This document shows, piece by piece, positions 40,428 to 48,335 of a stretch of DNA of 50,651 nucleotides (positions are counted from its first letter, which is position 1; every line of letters begins with the position of its first letter). The translations under genes were made by a program, and so were the position numbers. Location of the stretch: positions 1 through 50,651 of the IMG/VR virus record IMGVR_UViG_3300048105_000327. One strand, given 5' to 3'. A model generated the notes under the pieces. It worked only from the letters and a program-made list of their open reading frames with translations, made no database searches and was not told the DNA's origin. This stretch comes from a virus.

Positions 40428-40437
40428 ACGGCCCTAG
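40422..40437 (+). promoter_or_regulatory. Hairpin-CTAG element at a cistron end
   Basis: GGC...GCC with CTAG at 40434-40437, overlapping the last codons of the previous gene. A terminator, not a gene, follows. Confidence 0.55.
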
Positions 40438-40438
40438 A

Positions 40439-40490
40439 ATTTTCCCCAACTTAACTCCGTCGTAACGAAGTTGGGTTGGGAAATTTTTTT
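40439..40490 (+). terminator. Long hairpin plus T7
   Basis: TTTCCCCAAC...AACT and AGTT...GTTGGGAAA pair over most of their length, followed by TTTTTTT. Sits between two hairpin-TAG elements, as at 34864. Confidence 0.75.
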
Positions 40491-40516
40491 GTGCCTTATC
40501 GTATAAGGACACATAG
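40491..40516 (+). promoter_or_regulatory. Hairpin-ATAG element
   Basis: GTGCCTTAT/ATAAGGACAC stem (one C-A mismatch), then ATAG touching the ATG at 40517. Confidence 0.65.
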
Positions 40517-40837
40517 ATGACAATTGATTTATCAAAAGTCGTGCGCCTGTCGTTTGAGAAGGAGCGAATCATACAACAAACGATTCCCTCACTGTTACAC
40601 AACGGACAGCACATTAAGCGCCTGCTTAAGGCGCTATTACTTCGGATTGATGCCCTAATTAAGGAAAATCACGGGAAAATCGACGAAGAAATCGCATCAG
40701 AAATTATTATCGCTTCCATGCTGTACATCAGCGAGGAAGCAGGTTTCGATACGACAGAAGAACATCTTAACACCATTGTTGGTAATTTCTTATCCGGGGC
40801 GTTACTCGGATTCAATATCCCTGAGGGATACGAATGA
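40517..40837 (+). CDS. Hypothetical protein, 106 residues
   Basis: First gene after the terminator at 40490; ATG touches ATAG. Helical protein (HIKRLLKALLLRIDALIKEN, IASEIIIASMLYIS). No family recognised. The next gene starts at an ATGA overlap. Confidence 0.6.
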   Translation: MTIDLSKVVRLSFEKERIIQQTIPSLLHNGQHIKRLLKALLLRIDALIKENHGKIDEEIASEIIIASMLYISEEAGFDTTEEHLNTIVGNFLSGALLGFNIPEGYE

Positions 40838-41058
40838 GTAACCGAAGCCTGATTGGAAAAAGATTGAGGCAAGGCCGAAAAGACGGCCTCACACCTCACC
40901 AACGATTCAAGCGTGAAAGTAAAGAAACGGAGCGAAAGGAAAAGAAGCGAGAGCGACTTGGACCTAAGCAACCGGATAAAGACATGGAACGCAAAATATT
41001 GGAAGTACAAGAACAATTTTCTGATAATGAGGAAGAACCTCTTAGTGGACACGATTAG
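40834..41058 (+). CDS. Basic, highly charged protein
   Basis: 74 residues, ATGA-coupled. Very rich in Arg/Lys/Glu (RQGRKDGLTPHQRFKRES, KETERKEKKRERLGPK), probably disordered or a single charged helix. Likely nucleic-acid-associated. The hairpin and start of the next gene lie in its last codons. Confidence 0.55.
   Translation: MSNRSLIGKRLRQGRKDGLTPHQRFKRESKETERKEKKRERLGPKQPDKDMERKILEVQEQFSDNEEEPLSGHD
41029..41045 (+). promoter_or_regulatory. Hairpin-TTAG overlapping a GTG start
   Basis: GAGG-AAGAA-CCTC then TTAG whose G is the first base of GTG at 41045. The same overlap occurs at 50019 and 50170. Confidence 0.6.
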
Positions 41059-41407
41059 ACGTGAAGACCTCACCGCTGAGTCTGCCGGTATCAACCCTGA
41101 AGGCCAAGAATTGGCTTACGAACAGGGCGACCTGCTAGACGAATATGTCGGTGAACACAGTATGAAGATGCTAACATCCGTAATGGATATTATCGTTGAA
41201 GACGCCCTCAAGCGAGGTATCTCCCAGAAAGGCATCCTTGCCTTTTTCCAATGGAACATCAATACGATGTGGAGATACGTTGACTTGCATGACCATCAAT
41301 CCCGTGGTGAAGTAACCATGGAACCTGTTGGTTTGTCTGGAAACAACGTTACAGTATCTTATCATTGTGGGACCGCCGAGTGCGACCCACCAAAAGAGGA
41401 GGAATAA
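41045..41407 (+). CDS. Hypothetical protein, 120 residues
   Basis: GTG start fixed by the overlapping TTAG; in-frame codons upstream lie inside the basic-protein gene. Helical N-terminal two thirds (SMKMLTSVMDIIVEDALKRG), then a beta C-terminus with HCGTAEC. No family recognised. Confidence 0.6.
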   Translation: MDTIRREDLTAESAGINPEGQELAYEQGDLLDEYVGEHSMKMLTSVMDIIVEDALKRGISQKGILAFFQWNINTMWRYVDLHDHQSRGEVTMEPVGLSGNNVTVSYHCGTAECDPPKEEE

Positions 41408-41416
41408 CCTCCCTAG
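41398..41416 (+). promoter_or_regulatory. Hairpin-CTAG element
   Basis: GGAGG-AATAA-CCTCC then CTAG touching the ATG at 41417. The first strand of the stem contains GGAGG, but it is 14 nt from the ATG and paired. Confidence 0.65.
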
Positions 41417-41593
41417 ATGACCGAGCAAGAAGAAACTCTTGAACGTATCGCGACCTCAACTGAAGGGGTCGAACTCGCACTAAACGAAATTAGTATTGCG
41501 CTTAACAAACTACTAGATTTTATCTCGGTAGTATCCTTTGAGGACTTAGAAGCGCAAGTTGATGAAAAAAGCGAAGAAATAAAGCGTGTTTAA
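41417..41593 (+). CDS. 58-residue acidic hypothetical protein
   Basis: Short gene revealed by the hairpin-CTAG that touches its ATG. Acidic and helical (EETLERIATSTEGVELALNE), heptad-like, possibly a small coiled coil. Its last codons form part of the next hairpin. Confidence 0.6.
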   Translation: MTEQEETLERIATSTEGVELALNEISIALNKLLDFISVVSFEDLEAQVDEKSEEIKRV

Positions 41594-41602
41594 TGCGCCT
41601 AG
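41584..41602 (+). promoter_or_regulatory. Hairpin-CTAG element
   Basis: GCGT/ATGC stem with a G-T pair, CTAG at 41599-41602, one nt before the ATG at 41604. The previous gene's TAA is in the loop. Confidence 0.55.
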
Positions 41603-41603
41603 A

Positions 41604-42956
41604 ATGAAAAACTGGTTGAAAAACAGTTCTTCCCAAATGAGGGAAGTAATTCAAAGTGGATGCGCCGAACAGATGCCAATTATGTTGTCTGTCCCGCTTC
41701 CATATTCATTTATCGAGAAAGCCCTAACATACACCGCTGGTGTATTTGACAAGAGGAAAAGGAAAAGACGATACAGATACGGCAACAACACCGCGATGTA
41801 TCGTATTTCTGCTACTTGCGATGGAACCACTCTCTATATGTCGTTCACCTGTCTTGGAACAGGCTTGACGGCAAACATCTATTCTCCTGTTGAAAACGGG
41901 TACCCATTCAATATAATTGTACCTAAAGTACATTTGAATGTCCGTACTGATTCAGGTAGACCATGGAATTGGAACAAAGAATCCGATGAAGGATTTGTAC
42001 TCGTTGCCAGCAACGAGTTGTTCGCAATTCTATGTAATGGATGGAGTAGTTCAGTATCGCCAGATGACTTGTTTAAGGATTCTCACGCTGCGCCGCAGCG
42101 TAACATGGTAACCGGATGTAATATCGGAATCGGATTATGGGTCTATGAAGGCCTCCGACCGTTTGTATCTGCAAAAGCCAAGGGAAATGAAGAAGATTTT
42201 ATTGAATACAGACGTTCGACAACGAACAATAAAAATACAACCGTACATTATGGCGTGGAAAATCCTATCATTGATATGATTGAACCATCAGCCATGGTCG
42301 GTGTAAAACCCGAGCATGGGCGTTGGTTGCTTAACAAAGCAGCAAAAACAACGTCTAAGCAAAAAGGGGAATTGCTAATTCACTTTCGCGAAGGAACTCC
42401 TATGTTCTTTGGCGTAAGTCCAATGGGTACTGAGCCGTCCCTTCCGTATGATGCATACGGGAAGGGTGGTAAAAGAGGAAAGTACCGCACATATTCGTAT
42501 ACTGGAAAAGAACACCTCGTGTCTATACCGAGGGACAGTATCGGAACCAAGGATATCTCAAGCCTAGTCCAAAACTCTGAACAGATGTTTTTCGGCGCTA
42601 GCGATAAGAAGGTAATCCTTGGATGGAAAGTAGACGACGTCTACTTCCTTTGGGAACATGACGTACAACGCACGGATGTATTACATCCAATGCTTGCCGA
42701 TTTGAGTACTACTGCAACAGTAGTGCCTCTCCACTGCGAGAATTTGCGGCTACCAAACGTACGAGATGATTTCAAACTACCATCCTTTTTACAAGGATAC
42801 GAAAATATTGAAGAGGAAGAAGAAATGACACCCGAAGAAGCAAAAATTTTGATTCGCTGGTGGAACGACCACGTCAATGCCGAAATTATGGCAGGCCGTC
42901 GTCCCACTCAAGAATCTGTTGAACTATTTGAAATAATAAAAAACCGTGCCGAATAA
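41604..42956 (+). CDS. Hypothetical protein, 450 residues
   Basis: Start fixed by CTAG; a GTG six codons upstream lies in the hairpin. Beta-rich, repeated strand patterns (YRISATCDGTTLYMSFTCLG, FVLVASNELFAILCNGWSS) that faintly recall sliding-clamp-like folds, though I cannot establish this. The C-terminus is acidic (ENIEEEEEMTPEEAKILIRW). One of the longest unknown proteins here; could also be structural. Confidence 0.55.
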   Translation: MKNWLKNSSSQMREVIQSGCAEQMPIMLSVPLPYSFIEKALTYTAGVFDKRKRKRRYRYGNNTAMYRISATCDGTTLYMSFTCLGTGLTANIYSPVENGYPFNIIVPKVHLNVRTDSGRPWNWNKESDEGFVLVASNELFAILCNGWSSSVSPDDLFKDSHAAPQRNMVTGCNIGIGLWVYEGLRPFVSAKAKGNEEDFIEYRRSTTNNKNTTVHYGVENPIIDMIEPSAMVGVKPEHGRWLLNKAAKTTSKQKGELLIHFREGTPMFFGVSPMGTEPSLPYDAYGKGGKRGKYRTYSYTGKEHLVSIPRDSIGTKDISSLVQNSEQMFFGASDKKVILGWKVDDVYFLWEHDVQRTDVLHPMLADLSTTATVVPLHCENLRLPNVRDDFKLPSFLQGYENIEEEEEMTPEEAKILIRWWNDHVNAEIMAGRRPTQESVELFEIIKNRAE

Positions 42957-42966
42957 TGGCACCTAG
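42946..42966 (+). promoter_or_regulatory. Hairpin-CTAG element
   Basis: GTGCC-GAATAAT-GGCAC then CTAG, one nt before the ATG at 42968. The preceding gene's stop TAA is in the loop. Confidence 0.7.
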
Positions 42967-42967
42967 A

Positions 42968-43336
42968 ATGCTAGGAAATGGAGTAATCAAACGATGGATT
43001 AAATTCATCGAGAAGAATCCAAATCTTACTGTTGACAACTACACTGAAGCAAAAGGAATAGTTTATCGTGGAATCGAGGTTTTACCTTGGTCTACACGAA
43101 GCCGTTCCTTAATTGGTGCTTCTATACGTACTAGACAATGTTACTATTGGACCCTTAGAGGCGATAGTATTGTTGATTGTGATACTACTGAAGACGATGT
43201 TAGAGTCGTACTTATGTATGTTCAAATCGAACTAAGTAAACACGTACTGAAAAATCCAGATGACAGTGTTGTTAATACGAAACAGATTTCGGAAATAATC
43301 CAAGCAATAACTCGACTTAATTGGGTGAACCTATGA
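42968..43336 (+). CDS. Hypothetical protein, 122 residues
   Basis: Start fixed by CTAG; the in-frame ATG at 42956 is the loop/stem of the hairpin. Mixed alpha/beta (GVIKRWIKFIEKNPNLTVDN). The next gene's ATG overlaps its stop (ATGA). No family recognised. Confidence 0.6.
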   Translation: MLGNGVIKRWIKFIEKNPNLTVDNYTEAKGIVYRGIEVLPWSTRSRSLIGASIRTRQCYYWTLRGDSIVDCDTTEDDVRVVLMYVQIELSKHVLKNPDDSVVNTKQISEIIQAITRLNWVNL

Positions 43337-43971
43337 AGAACAGAATAGAAGCGGCTTTTACTGGCGATGACATTGTCATCCCTAAGCCGTTATTCGGCTT
43401 CGCTATGGATGGTTCACACGAGAAAACCAATACCCAACTTAGGCAGATGATTCGTAATGACCGTCGTTTAGACAGTCCTTTACAGAACTTTGATTCTAGC
43501 CTACAAAACGCTTTACGGGAACATTGTAATGTTACCGGCAAAGACTACAACCTAATGCTCAAGAAAGCAATGGATGGATACCAATTTTTATGCAACGAAA
43601 ATGGTGAATTGAATCTCATCATTGAACGTATAGAAAGTGGCCATCAAGACATTGCGGCTTGGGACGCTAAATGGGTTGGACCACCGCCTTTGGTGGTGTC
43701 TGGTAAAAATCTTAACCATACGATACCGGTTACCCCGGCTAGAATTTGTCTAGTCGCTAACCCGGACCAGTATGATATTGATATCAGAGAAGCGTTTGAA
43801 ACAGTAATTGGACTCCCATGGGAGGATGTAGCGTATGCGAACCCTTTCTACATTGTCGCTAGAACTATTAGCGAAGATGGGGACAGAAGTGTACACTACC
43901 CAGTGTCGATACTAAACGATGTTATGGCAGTGGCTTTGAACTTGAAGCCACTACATAATTCGTGGGAATGA
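43333..43971 (+). CDS. Hypothetical protein, 212 residues
   Basis: ATGA-coupled to the previous gene, one of the two starts in this part without a hairpin-TAG. Soluble alpha/beta protein (FGFAMDGSHEKTNTQLRQMI, ICLVANPDQYDIDIREAFET). No family recognised. Confidence 0.6.
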   Translation: MKNRIEAAFTGDDIVIPKPLFGFAMDGSHEKTNTQLRQMIRNDRRLDSPLQNFDSSLQNALREHCNVTGKDYNLMLKKAMDGYQFLCNENGELNLIIERIESGHQDIAAWDAKWVGPPPLVVSGKNLNHTIPVTPARICLVANPDQYDIDIREAFETVIGLPWEDVAYANPFYIVARTISEDGDRSVHYPVSILNDVMAVALNLKPLHNSWE

Positions 43972-43980
43972 TTCCCTTAG
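43964..43980 (+). promoter_or_regulatory. Hairpin-TTAG element
   Basis: GGGAAT-G-ATTCCC then TTAG, three nt before the ATG at 43984. Confidence 0.65.
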
Positions 43981-43983
43981 ACC

Positions 43984-44307
43984 ATGTCAGAAAATGATAC
44001 TGTCAGCGAAACGAAGCGAAAGCGCGCACCTTCTGTGCGTGCAAAAGACTTCATTCGTATATACAACTCATCGAAATCTTTCGATGAGGTCGTCGAGAAG
44101 ACAGGACTAGCACGCCATACCGTAATGCAACGAGCGAGTGAATACCGCCGTAAGCATGGGATTAATATGCGTAAGTTCCCTCAATCCGCTACTGAACGTA
44201 ACGATTGGAAGGAACTTGCTGAGTATGCGAATTCTGTATTGACCGAAGTAGGGTATGAATCCCCTTCTCCAGTCGAGTCTGAAGATGACACGGAGTCAGG
44301 TGACTGA
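43984..44307 (+). CDS. Helix-turn-helix protein
   Basis: 107 residues. A basic start (KRKRAPSVRAKDFIRIYN) precedes a helix-turn-helix (SFDEVVEKTGLARHTVMQRA, then SEYRRKHG) of the kind in short regulators and terminase-small-like proteins. The C-terminus is acidic. Directly downstream is the palindrome-plus-TATA at 44354, a possible target. Confidence 0.65.
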   Translation: MSENDTVSETKRKRAPSVRAKDFIRIYNSSKSFDEVVEKTGLARHTVMQRASEYRRKHGINMRKFPQSATERNDWKELAEYANSVLTEVGYESPSPVESEDDTESGD

Positions 44308-44314
44308 CCTCCAA

Positions 44315-44347
44315 ATCGGTGTCCTAGATTAATACTAGGCACCCTAG
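44315..44347 (+). ncRNA. Bulged hairpin-CTAG element at a cistron end
   Basis: GGTG-T-CCTAG pairs with CTAGG-CACC around ATTAATA, and CTAG follows. No gene follows; a promoter does, as at the ends marked by copies 10 and 11 of the GGACC element. Confidence 0.55.
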
Positions 44348-44353
44348 ATTAAA

Positions 44354-44381
44354 CCACTAAAGTGGTTTACTATAATATTAG
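44354..44381 (+). promoter_or_regulatory. Palindrome plus TATA (related promoter)
   Basis: CCACTAAAGTGG followed at once by TTTACTATAATATTAG. Same palindrome-then-ACTATAAT order as the four cassettes but with different palindrome. Stands 200 nt before the gene at 44579. Confidence 0.5.
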
Positions 44382-44578
44382 TTCGTTGATTGTGAGTAAG
44401 CAATTCAACGAATAGGCGGGTAGCCTAAAAAGGGTGAACGAGCCCGTGTAGAGGGCCAAGACGAGATAAATCTAAGTTTTGCGAACTCTATACGGGGGAA
44501 TCGGTATATCCCAAAAAACTAGGTATTGATTGAACAATAATTTTATCGTTTAATTTCACGCCTTACTACCCTCAGACA
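44382..44578 (+). ncRNA. Structured leader
   Basis: CCCGTGTAGAG near 44442 pairs with CTCTATACGGGG near 44485, the main feature of a 200-nt leader. CTCAG lies three nt before the ATG at 44579. No gene seen. Confidence 0.4.
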
Positions 44579-44860
44579 ATGTCTTTTATTGGCAATGCAA
44601 AGAAGGCCCTTTCCAAGGGCATTAAACTGACTGGACTTTGGCCGCAAATGAAGCGGGACGAAGCAGGTAACAAGACCGAAGAGGTTTCACATCTCAGCGG
44701 TAAAGTCGGCAAGGACCGCGATGGTAATGACATCGAGGTTACAATCCGAACGGGTGACACCTTCAAGGTGTGGCCTAACAGTTACAAAAACAGTCCTAAT
44801 GCACCGGAATACAACCTTCAATTCTATGCTGACTCTCAACAAGAGTCTAGTAACGAATAA
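44579..44860 (+). CDS. Hypothetical protein, 93 residues
   Basis: ATG three nt after CTCAG. Basic helical N-terminus (GNAKKALSKGIKLTG) and a beta part (NDIEVTIRTGDTFKVWP). First gene of the transcript from the 44354 promoter. No family recognised. Confidence 0.6.
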   Translation: MSFIGNAKKALSKGIKLTGLWPQMKRDEAGNKTEEVSHLSGKVGKDRDGNDIEVTIRTGDTFKVWPNSYKNSPNAPEYNLQFYADSQQESSNE

Positions 44861-44862
44861 CC

Positions 44863-44878
44863 GGGCTCACGCCCCTAG
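44863..44878 (+). promoter_or_regulatory. Hairpin-CTAG element
   Basis: GGGC-TCAC-GCCC then CTAG, two nt before the ATG at 44881. Compared with GGCC/GGCC copies, both stem strands differ. Confidence 0.7.
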
Positions 44879-44880
44879 AA

Positions 44881-46137
44881 ATGTTTAATATTTTTTCAAA
44901 AGAATATGAACTACCAGAAACAGCGAAAAGCGAATTGGGTACTGAAACCCATCCGCTGAATTCGCTTTCTGGACAAAATGTACACAGTTATACAAACGGT
45001 AAACGAACCGATAATGCTGGTGTACAAGATTTTGGAATGTCATGGACTAATGACACTTCACGAGTAAGAATGCATGCACAAGCACGCAGACTAAAAGCCA
45101 GAAATTGTACTACTGAGGTTAAACTCAGTGGGCATAACTTTGGCATACATCGTGGATTACAAGTACTACTAATTAAAAGTACAATGGAAACCCGAGAACA
45201 ATCGCAGTATAACCATAGTGGTGATGCTAGTGTTATTCCCGGAGCGGACTTTAATGGCCCTTTGAGGGCAGATTTTCCCCCTGTTGAACGCTATTATTTG
45301 ATAGCATTTGACCCTGACCTATGTCATATTGTTGAACGTGCAGTTGAACAAGACGGAACGGTACACAATATCTGGCACATTCAAGCCGATACTGAAATCA
45401 AAGCCACGAAATGGGCAATTGATGGGGAAATTGAAGCCTTCTACGATTCTTCGGAGGAAGGCAAAGGACGTTTGTACGGCATGTATGTTTCGCTGACAGG
45501 TATAGATTACCTGCAAGCGGCAAAAATATGCCAAAAATCTGTTGCTCCTCCAACTGAAATAGTGGAGCAGTGGGTCGATTGGGTACTTGACTCTTCGATA
45601 GAAGAGTTAGTAAATACGACTGACCAAAAAGATATCGTAAAGGCGAAGAAATGGATTGCTCCCGTTGTAAAATACAACGAGCAATTCAAGGATGCCGAGG
45701 AAATATATCGTGTTGGCCACCTGCGTTTTGTTAGGTTGGCTGATAGTACTATTGGTGGAAAATCCGATAGTGTACTTGACCATCTCCAATGGTTCGGTGT
45801 AATGCCGATTTTGAATGTTGAAAAATCTGTCCAAATTACATTGGACGGCAATTATTACAAACAACATACCTCCAATGGATGCAATGATGCATGTAACCAT
45901 GAAACGTTAGAACTTACTGAAGGTAAGTACGCAATTGACGTAAACAAAACATGCTTCTACTATGGCAAGAAATACATTTATCCTCACGGCAAGAAAGCAT
46001 GGATTCTATCTATGCTTGCTAACAGCCAAGTCATAATTGAGAAATCTATCGCAGACAGGATTGCTCCTGTTACTTCGATGGACGATATGAGCAATATTGC
46101 TTACAATGACGACGACGAATTTCTAAATCGAATATAA
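44881..46137 (+). CDS. Hypothetical protein, 418 residues
   Basis: Start fixed by CTAG. Soluble, mixed composition. Notable parts are GHNFGIHRGLQVLLIKSTME, RYYLIAFDPDLCHIVERAV and a Cys/His region CNDACNHETLELTEG. No catalytic motif or family recognised. Long genes in this cluster could be virion or replication proteins; undecidable from sequence alone. Confidence 0.55.
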   Translation: MFNIFSKEYELPETAKSELGTETHPLNSLSGQNVHSYTNGKRTDNAGVQDFGMSWTNDTSRVRMHAQARRLKARNCTTEVKLSGHNFGIHRGLQVLLIKSTMETREQSQYNHSGDASVIPGADFNGPLRADFPPVERYYLIAFDPDLCHIVERAVEQDGTVHNIWHIQADTEIKATKWAIDGEIEAFYDSSEEGKGRLYGMYVSLTGIDYLQAAKICQKSVAPPTEIVEQWVDWVLDSSIEELVNTTDQKDIVKAKKWIAPVVKYNEQFKDAEEIYRVGHLRFVRLADSTIGGKSDSVLDHLQWFGVMPILNVEKSVQITLDGNYYKQHTSNGCNDACNHETLELTEGKYAIDVNKTCFYYGKKYIYPHGKKAWILSMLANSQVIIEKSIADRIAPVTSMDDMSNIAYNDDDEFLNRI

Positions 46138-46153
46138 GGCCTAACGGCCCTAG
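46138..46153 (+). promoter_or_regulatory. Hairpin-CTAG element
   Basis: GGCC-TAAC-GGCC then CTAG, one nt before the ATG at 46155. Identical stem-loop to 39729. Confidence 0.7.
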
Positions 46154-46154
46154 T

Positions 46155-46499
46155 ATGCCTAACAGCAACAAAACAGCGAACGACTTCATCATAGAAGTCT
46201 GCCATGAACATCTTTTACCGGAACTAACGGAAACAATCCTTGAGCGACTAGTCAAGGGTGAAAAAGAATATGGACACAAAATTCGCGTAATGGATGATAC
46301 TACAACTTGGGGTACAAAGAACAATAGTTGGCTTGATATGGCTGTGGAAGAAATCGCTGATGCGATTATTTATGTCCTCGCTAATTATCTCCGACTGATT
46401 GAAACTAACCAAGTAAGTCAAGTATCGTACCAAATGACGATGGTTGCCGTTAGGCAACTATCTGAGGTTTACAACATTATGAACCTCATATCGCCGTAA
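46155..46499 (+). CDS. MazG-like helical protein
   Basis: 114 residues. LVKGEKEYGHKIR, then TTTWGTKNNSWLDMAVEEIADA and IIYVLANYLRLIE recall the helix pattern 'KG..EYG...W...A.EEi.DA..Y' of phage MazG-like/all-alpha NTP pyrophosphohydrolases, with the EExxD metal ligands (VEEIADA). The second half is another helical hairpin. If active it would hydrolyse (d)NTPs. Together with the HD hydrolase it would be a second nucleotide-pool enzyme. Confidence 0.5.
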   Translation: MPNSNKTANDFIIEVCHEHLLPELTETILERLVKGEKEYGHKIRVMDDTTTWGTKNNSWLDMAVEEIADAIIYVLANYLRLIETNQVSQVSYQMTMVAVRQLSEVYNIMNLISP

Positions 46500-46511
46500 T
46501 GAACGGCCTAG
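46493..46511 (+). promoter_or_regulatory. Hairpin-CTAG element
   Basis: GCCGT-AATGA-ACGGC then CTAG, two nt before the ATG at 46514. The ATG at 46499 lies in the loop, so it is not the start. Confidence 0.7.
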
Positions 46512-46513
46512 AT

Positions 46514-47887
46514 ATGACAGAAGACGTAATTGATAACGGCTCTTTTATTATTACCAGTGAACACGGCGCAGTACCGGTTTTTGGACATGAAGCCAAGTGG
46601 CGAGTATCGAACAACAAAGTTCCATACGAATCACTAGTGGCCTTTTGCCAAGCGAACCAACTGAACGTTGCACTGGTCCCCCCTCCGCGATGCGGAAACG
46701 ATTCGTTTGCACTTGCTGTACAGATTTTTAATCGTCGTTCAAAGACGACAGTTACACTAAGTGAAGAATCCGAATGGGATGGGAATACTTTCCAAGAAAC
46801 ATGGAGCGTTCGCGCGCTTCTTCGTGGACGTGAGTATGCCCTGATTAGAGAACGACTGGGTAAGAAAGATGGGCGCAAGCACATTGTTCAAACCCCGCTT
46901 TATCGTCTTGAATACGTGCCTTCCGCTGGTCAGTTGACTACGGAAGAATGGAGAACTAACTTCCAACTACGTACTCAAGGTATAACGCAACTTACTGATG
47001 AGAATGGAGTTTCAAGACCGGTTGGACCGGCCGAAGAAGCCTCATTGCGAACTCGTGTAAGAATCGTTCCATACAGTCCCGACATCGGTATTGCCGATGT
47101 GGATGAACACATTGCAATGGTACAAAGACTTCAACAAAAATTTGTTGAGATGTCTACTACCGTTGACGAAGTATTGATGAGGAACAAACTAAAGTCGCTG
47201 ATGGTAAGCCATCGCGCTGTTCCTGATTCTACCGTAAAAGGTGGAATTTATCAGATAGCAAACGAAAAGAAATCCGAAGAATTGAAGGAAGGCGAGATAC
47301 AACCTCACCTTACTACCCTTCGACCATTCGGATTGCTATTGCGATATTGGGGAAACCAAAACAAACCAGACCCTACCGCCGAACAAGCGGTATGGGCTGA
47401 CGACGATGGACGAGTTGATTACCGGCTACGTGGCGACCTACGCCTAGTACCGAGAGTCAAAACAGAAGACCTATTGGATGAAATGACTAACAATGTTGAA
47501 CACCAACTTAACATTGCCTTCGGTGAAATGCACGAGAATATTCGCGAACTACTTCGCGACCTCAAAACCGAAGCGCTAGCACCGACTGAGAAATCCTCAA
47601 AGAGTGCAGAAAAGCAACAGGAACGCTTGCGTAAGCGAGCAGAACAGTTCCGTGATGAAAGTCAGAATCTACACCAAATGGTTGAGAAATTCCAAGAACA
47701 ACTTGGACGAGAACTCAATGTCCGTACCACACCGTACAAAGACCAGCAAGATGAACTTGATTCTAGGCTGGCCGCTATTCGTACGGTTGACGAAGTCACA
47801 GCAGACAGATTCATGTCTATGCTGGGAACAACCAAGGAAGAACCCAAAGCCGGTGGCTTTGATGGACTTGGTAGTTTATTTGGTTAA
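46514..47887 (+). CDS. Coiled-coil-containing hypothetical protein, 457 residues
   Basis: Start fixed by CTAG. The first ~260 residues are globular alpha/beta. Residues about 320-415 are long charged helices (EHQLNIAFGEMHENIRELLR, KQQERLRKRAEQFRDESQNL), a probable coiled coil. A Gly-rich end (GGFDGLGSLFG) resembles flexible interaction tails. No family recognised; possibly structural or scaffold-like. Confidence 0.55.
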   Translation: MTEDVIDNGSFIITSEHGAVPVFGHEAKWRVSNNKVPYESLVAFCQANQLNVALVPPPRCGNDSFALAVQIFNRRSKTTVTLSEESEWDGNTFQETWSVRALLRGREYALIRERLGKKDGRKHIVQTPLYRLEYVPSAGQLTTEEWRTNFQLRTQGITQLTDENGVSRPVGPAEEASLRTRVRIVPYSPDIGIADVDEHIAMVQRLQQKFVEMSTTVDEVLMRNKLKSLMVSHRAVPDSTVKGGIYQIANEKKSEELKEGEIQPHLTTLRPFGLLLRYWGNQNKPDPTAEQAVWADDDGRVDYRLRGDLRLVPRVKTEDLLDEMTNNVEHQLNIAFGEMHENIRELLRDLKTEALAPTEKSSKSAEKQQERLRKRAEQFRDESQNLHQMVEKFQEQLGRELNVRTTPYKDQQDELDSRLAAIRTVDEVTADRFMSMLGTTKEEPKAGGFDGLGSLFG

Positions 47888-47889
47888 TC

Positions 47890-47905
47890 GGGCTAACGCC
47901 CCTAG
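47890..47905 (+). promoter_or_regulatory. Hairpin-CTAG element
   Basis: GGGC-TAAC-GCCC then CTAG, two nt before the ATG at 47908. Confidence 0.7.
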
Positions 47906-47907
47906 AT

Positions 47908-48318
47908 ATGAACACAATTCGAGTACTTAACCTCGACCGTAGAGAATATTTTCTGATACAGAACTACGGACATATTATCGCGTACAATGCCGCAGTGGAA
48001 GCAAAATCAAAAGGGACTAATTGGTCCCTTCGACAGCAAACACAAGGTTATTCACAGCGAATCAAATACAAAGCGCCCATTATGACTTATGGGCAGGTGC
48101 TACTAGTATCTGAAACTTCTATTGATGCCGCTCTACATGACACGCTAACCGAAACTGCGAAAAAAAGCATCGGTACGTGGCACGGCAATAGGATTATCGT
48201 TGATTGGACTAACAATACCAGTATAACTGACGATAATTCTAGAAGGATGAAAGATATTACAGAAACTGTTTTCCAACTAGGGAAAGCATATCTGAAGTAC
48301 GACAAGGTCCTCATATAA
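47908..48318 (+). CDS. Hypothetical protein, 136 residues
   Basis: Start fixed by CTAG. Alpha/beta protein (NTIRVLNLDRREYFLIQNYG, GNRIIVDWTNNTSIT). It directly precedes the primase gene. No family recognised. Confidence 0.6.
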   Translation: MNTIRVLNLDRREYFLIQNYGHIIAYNAAVEAKSKGTNWSLRQQTQGYSQRIKYKAPIMTYGQVLLVSETSIDAALHDTLTETAKKSIGTWHGNRIIVDWTNNTSITDDNSRRMKDITETVFQLGKAYLKYDKVLI

Positions 48319-48329
48319 ACGGACCCTAG
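48306..48329 (+). promoter_or_regulatory. Hairpin-CTAG element
   Basis: GGTCC...GGACC stem with a 10-nt loop containing the previous stop, then CTAG and a six-nt spacer (GAAAAA) to the ATG at 48336, the longest spacer in this cluster. Confidence 0.65.
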
Positions 48330-48335
48330 GAAAAA

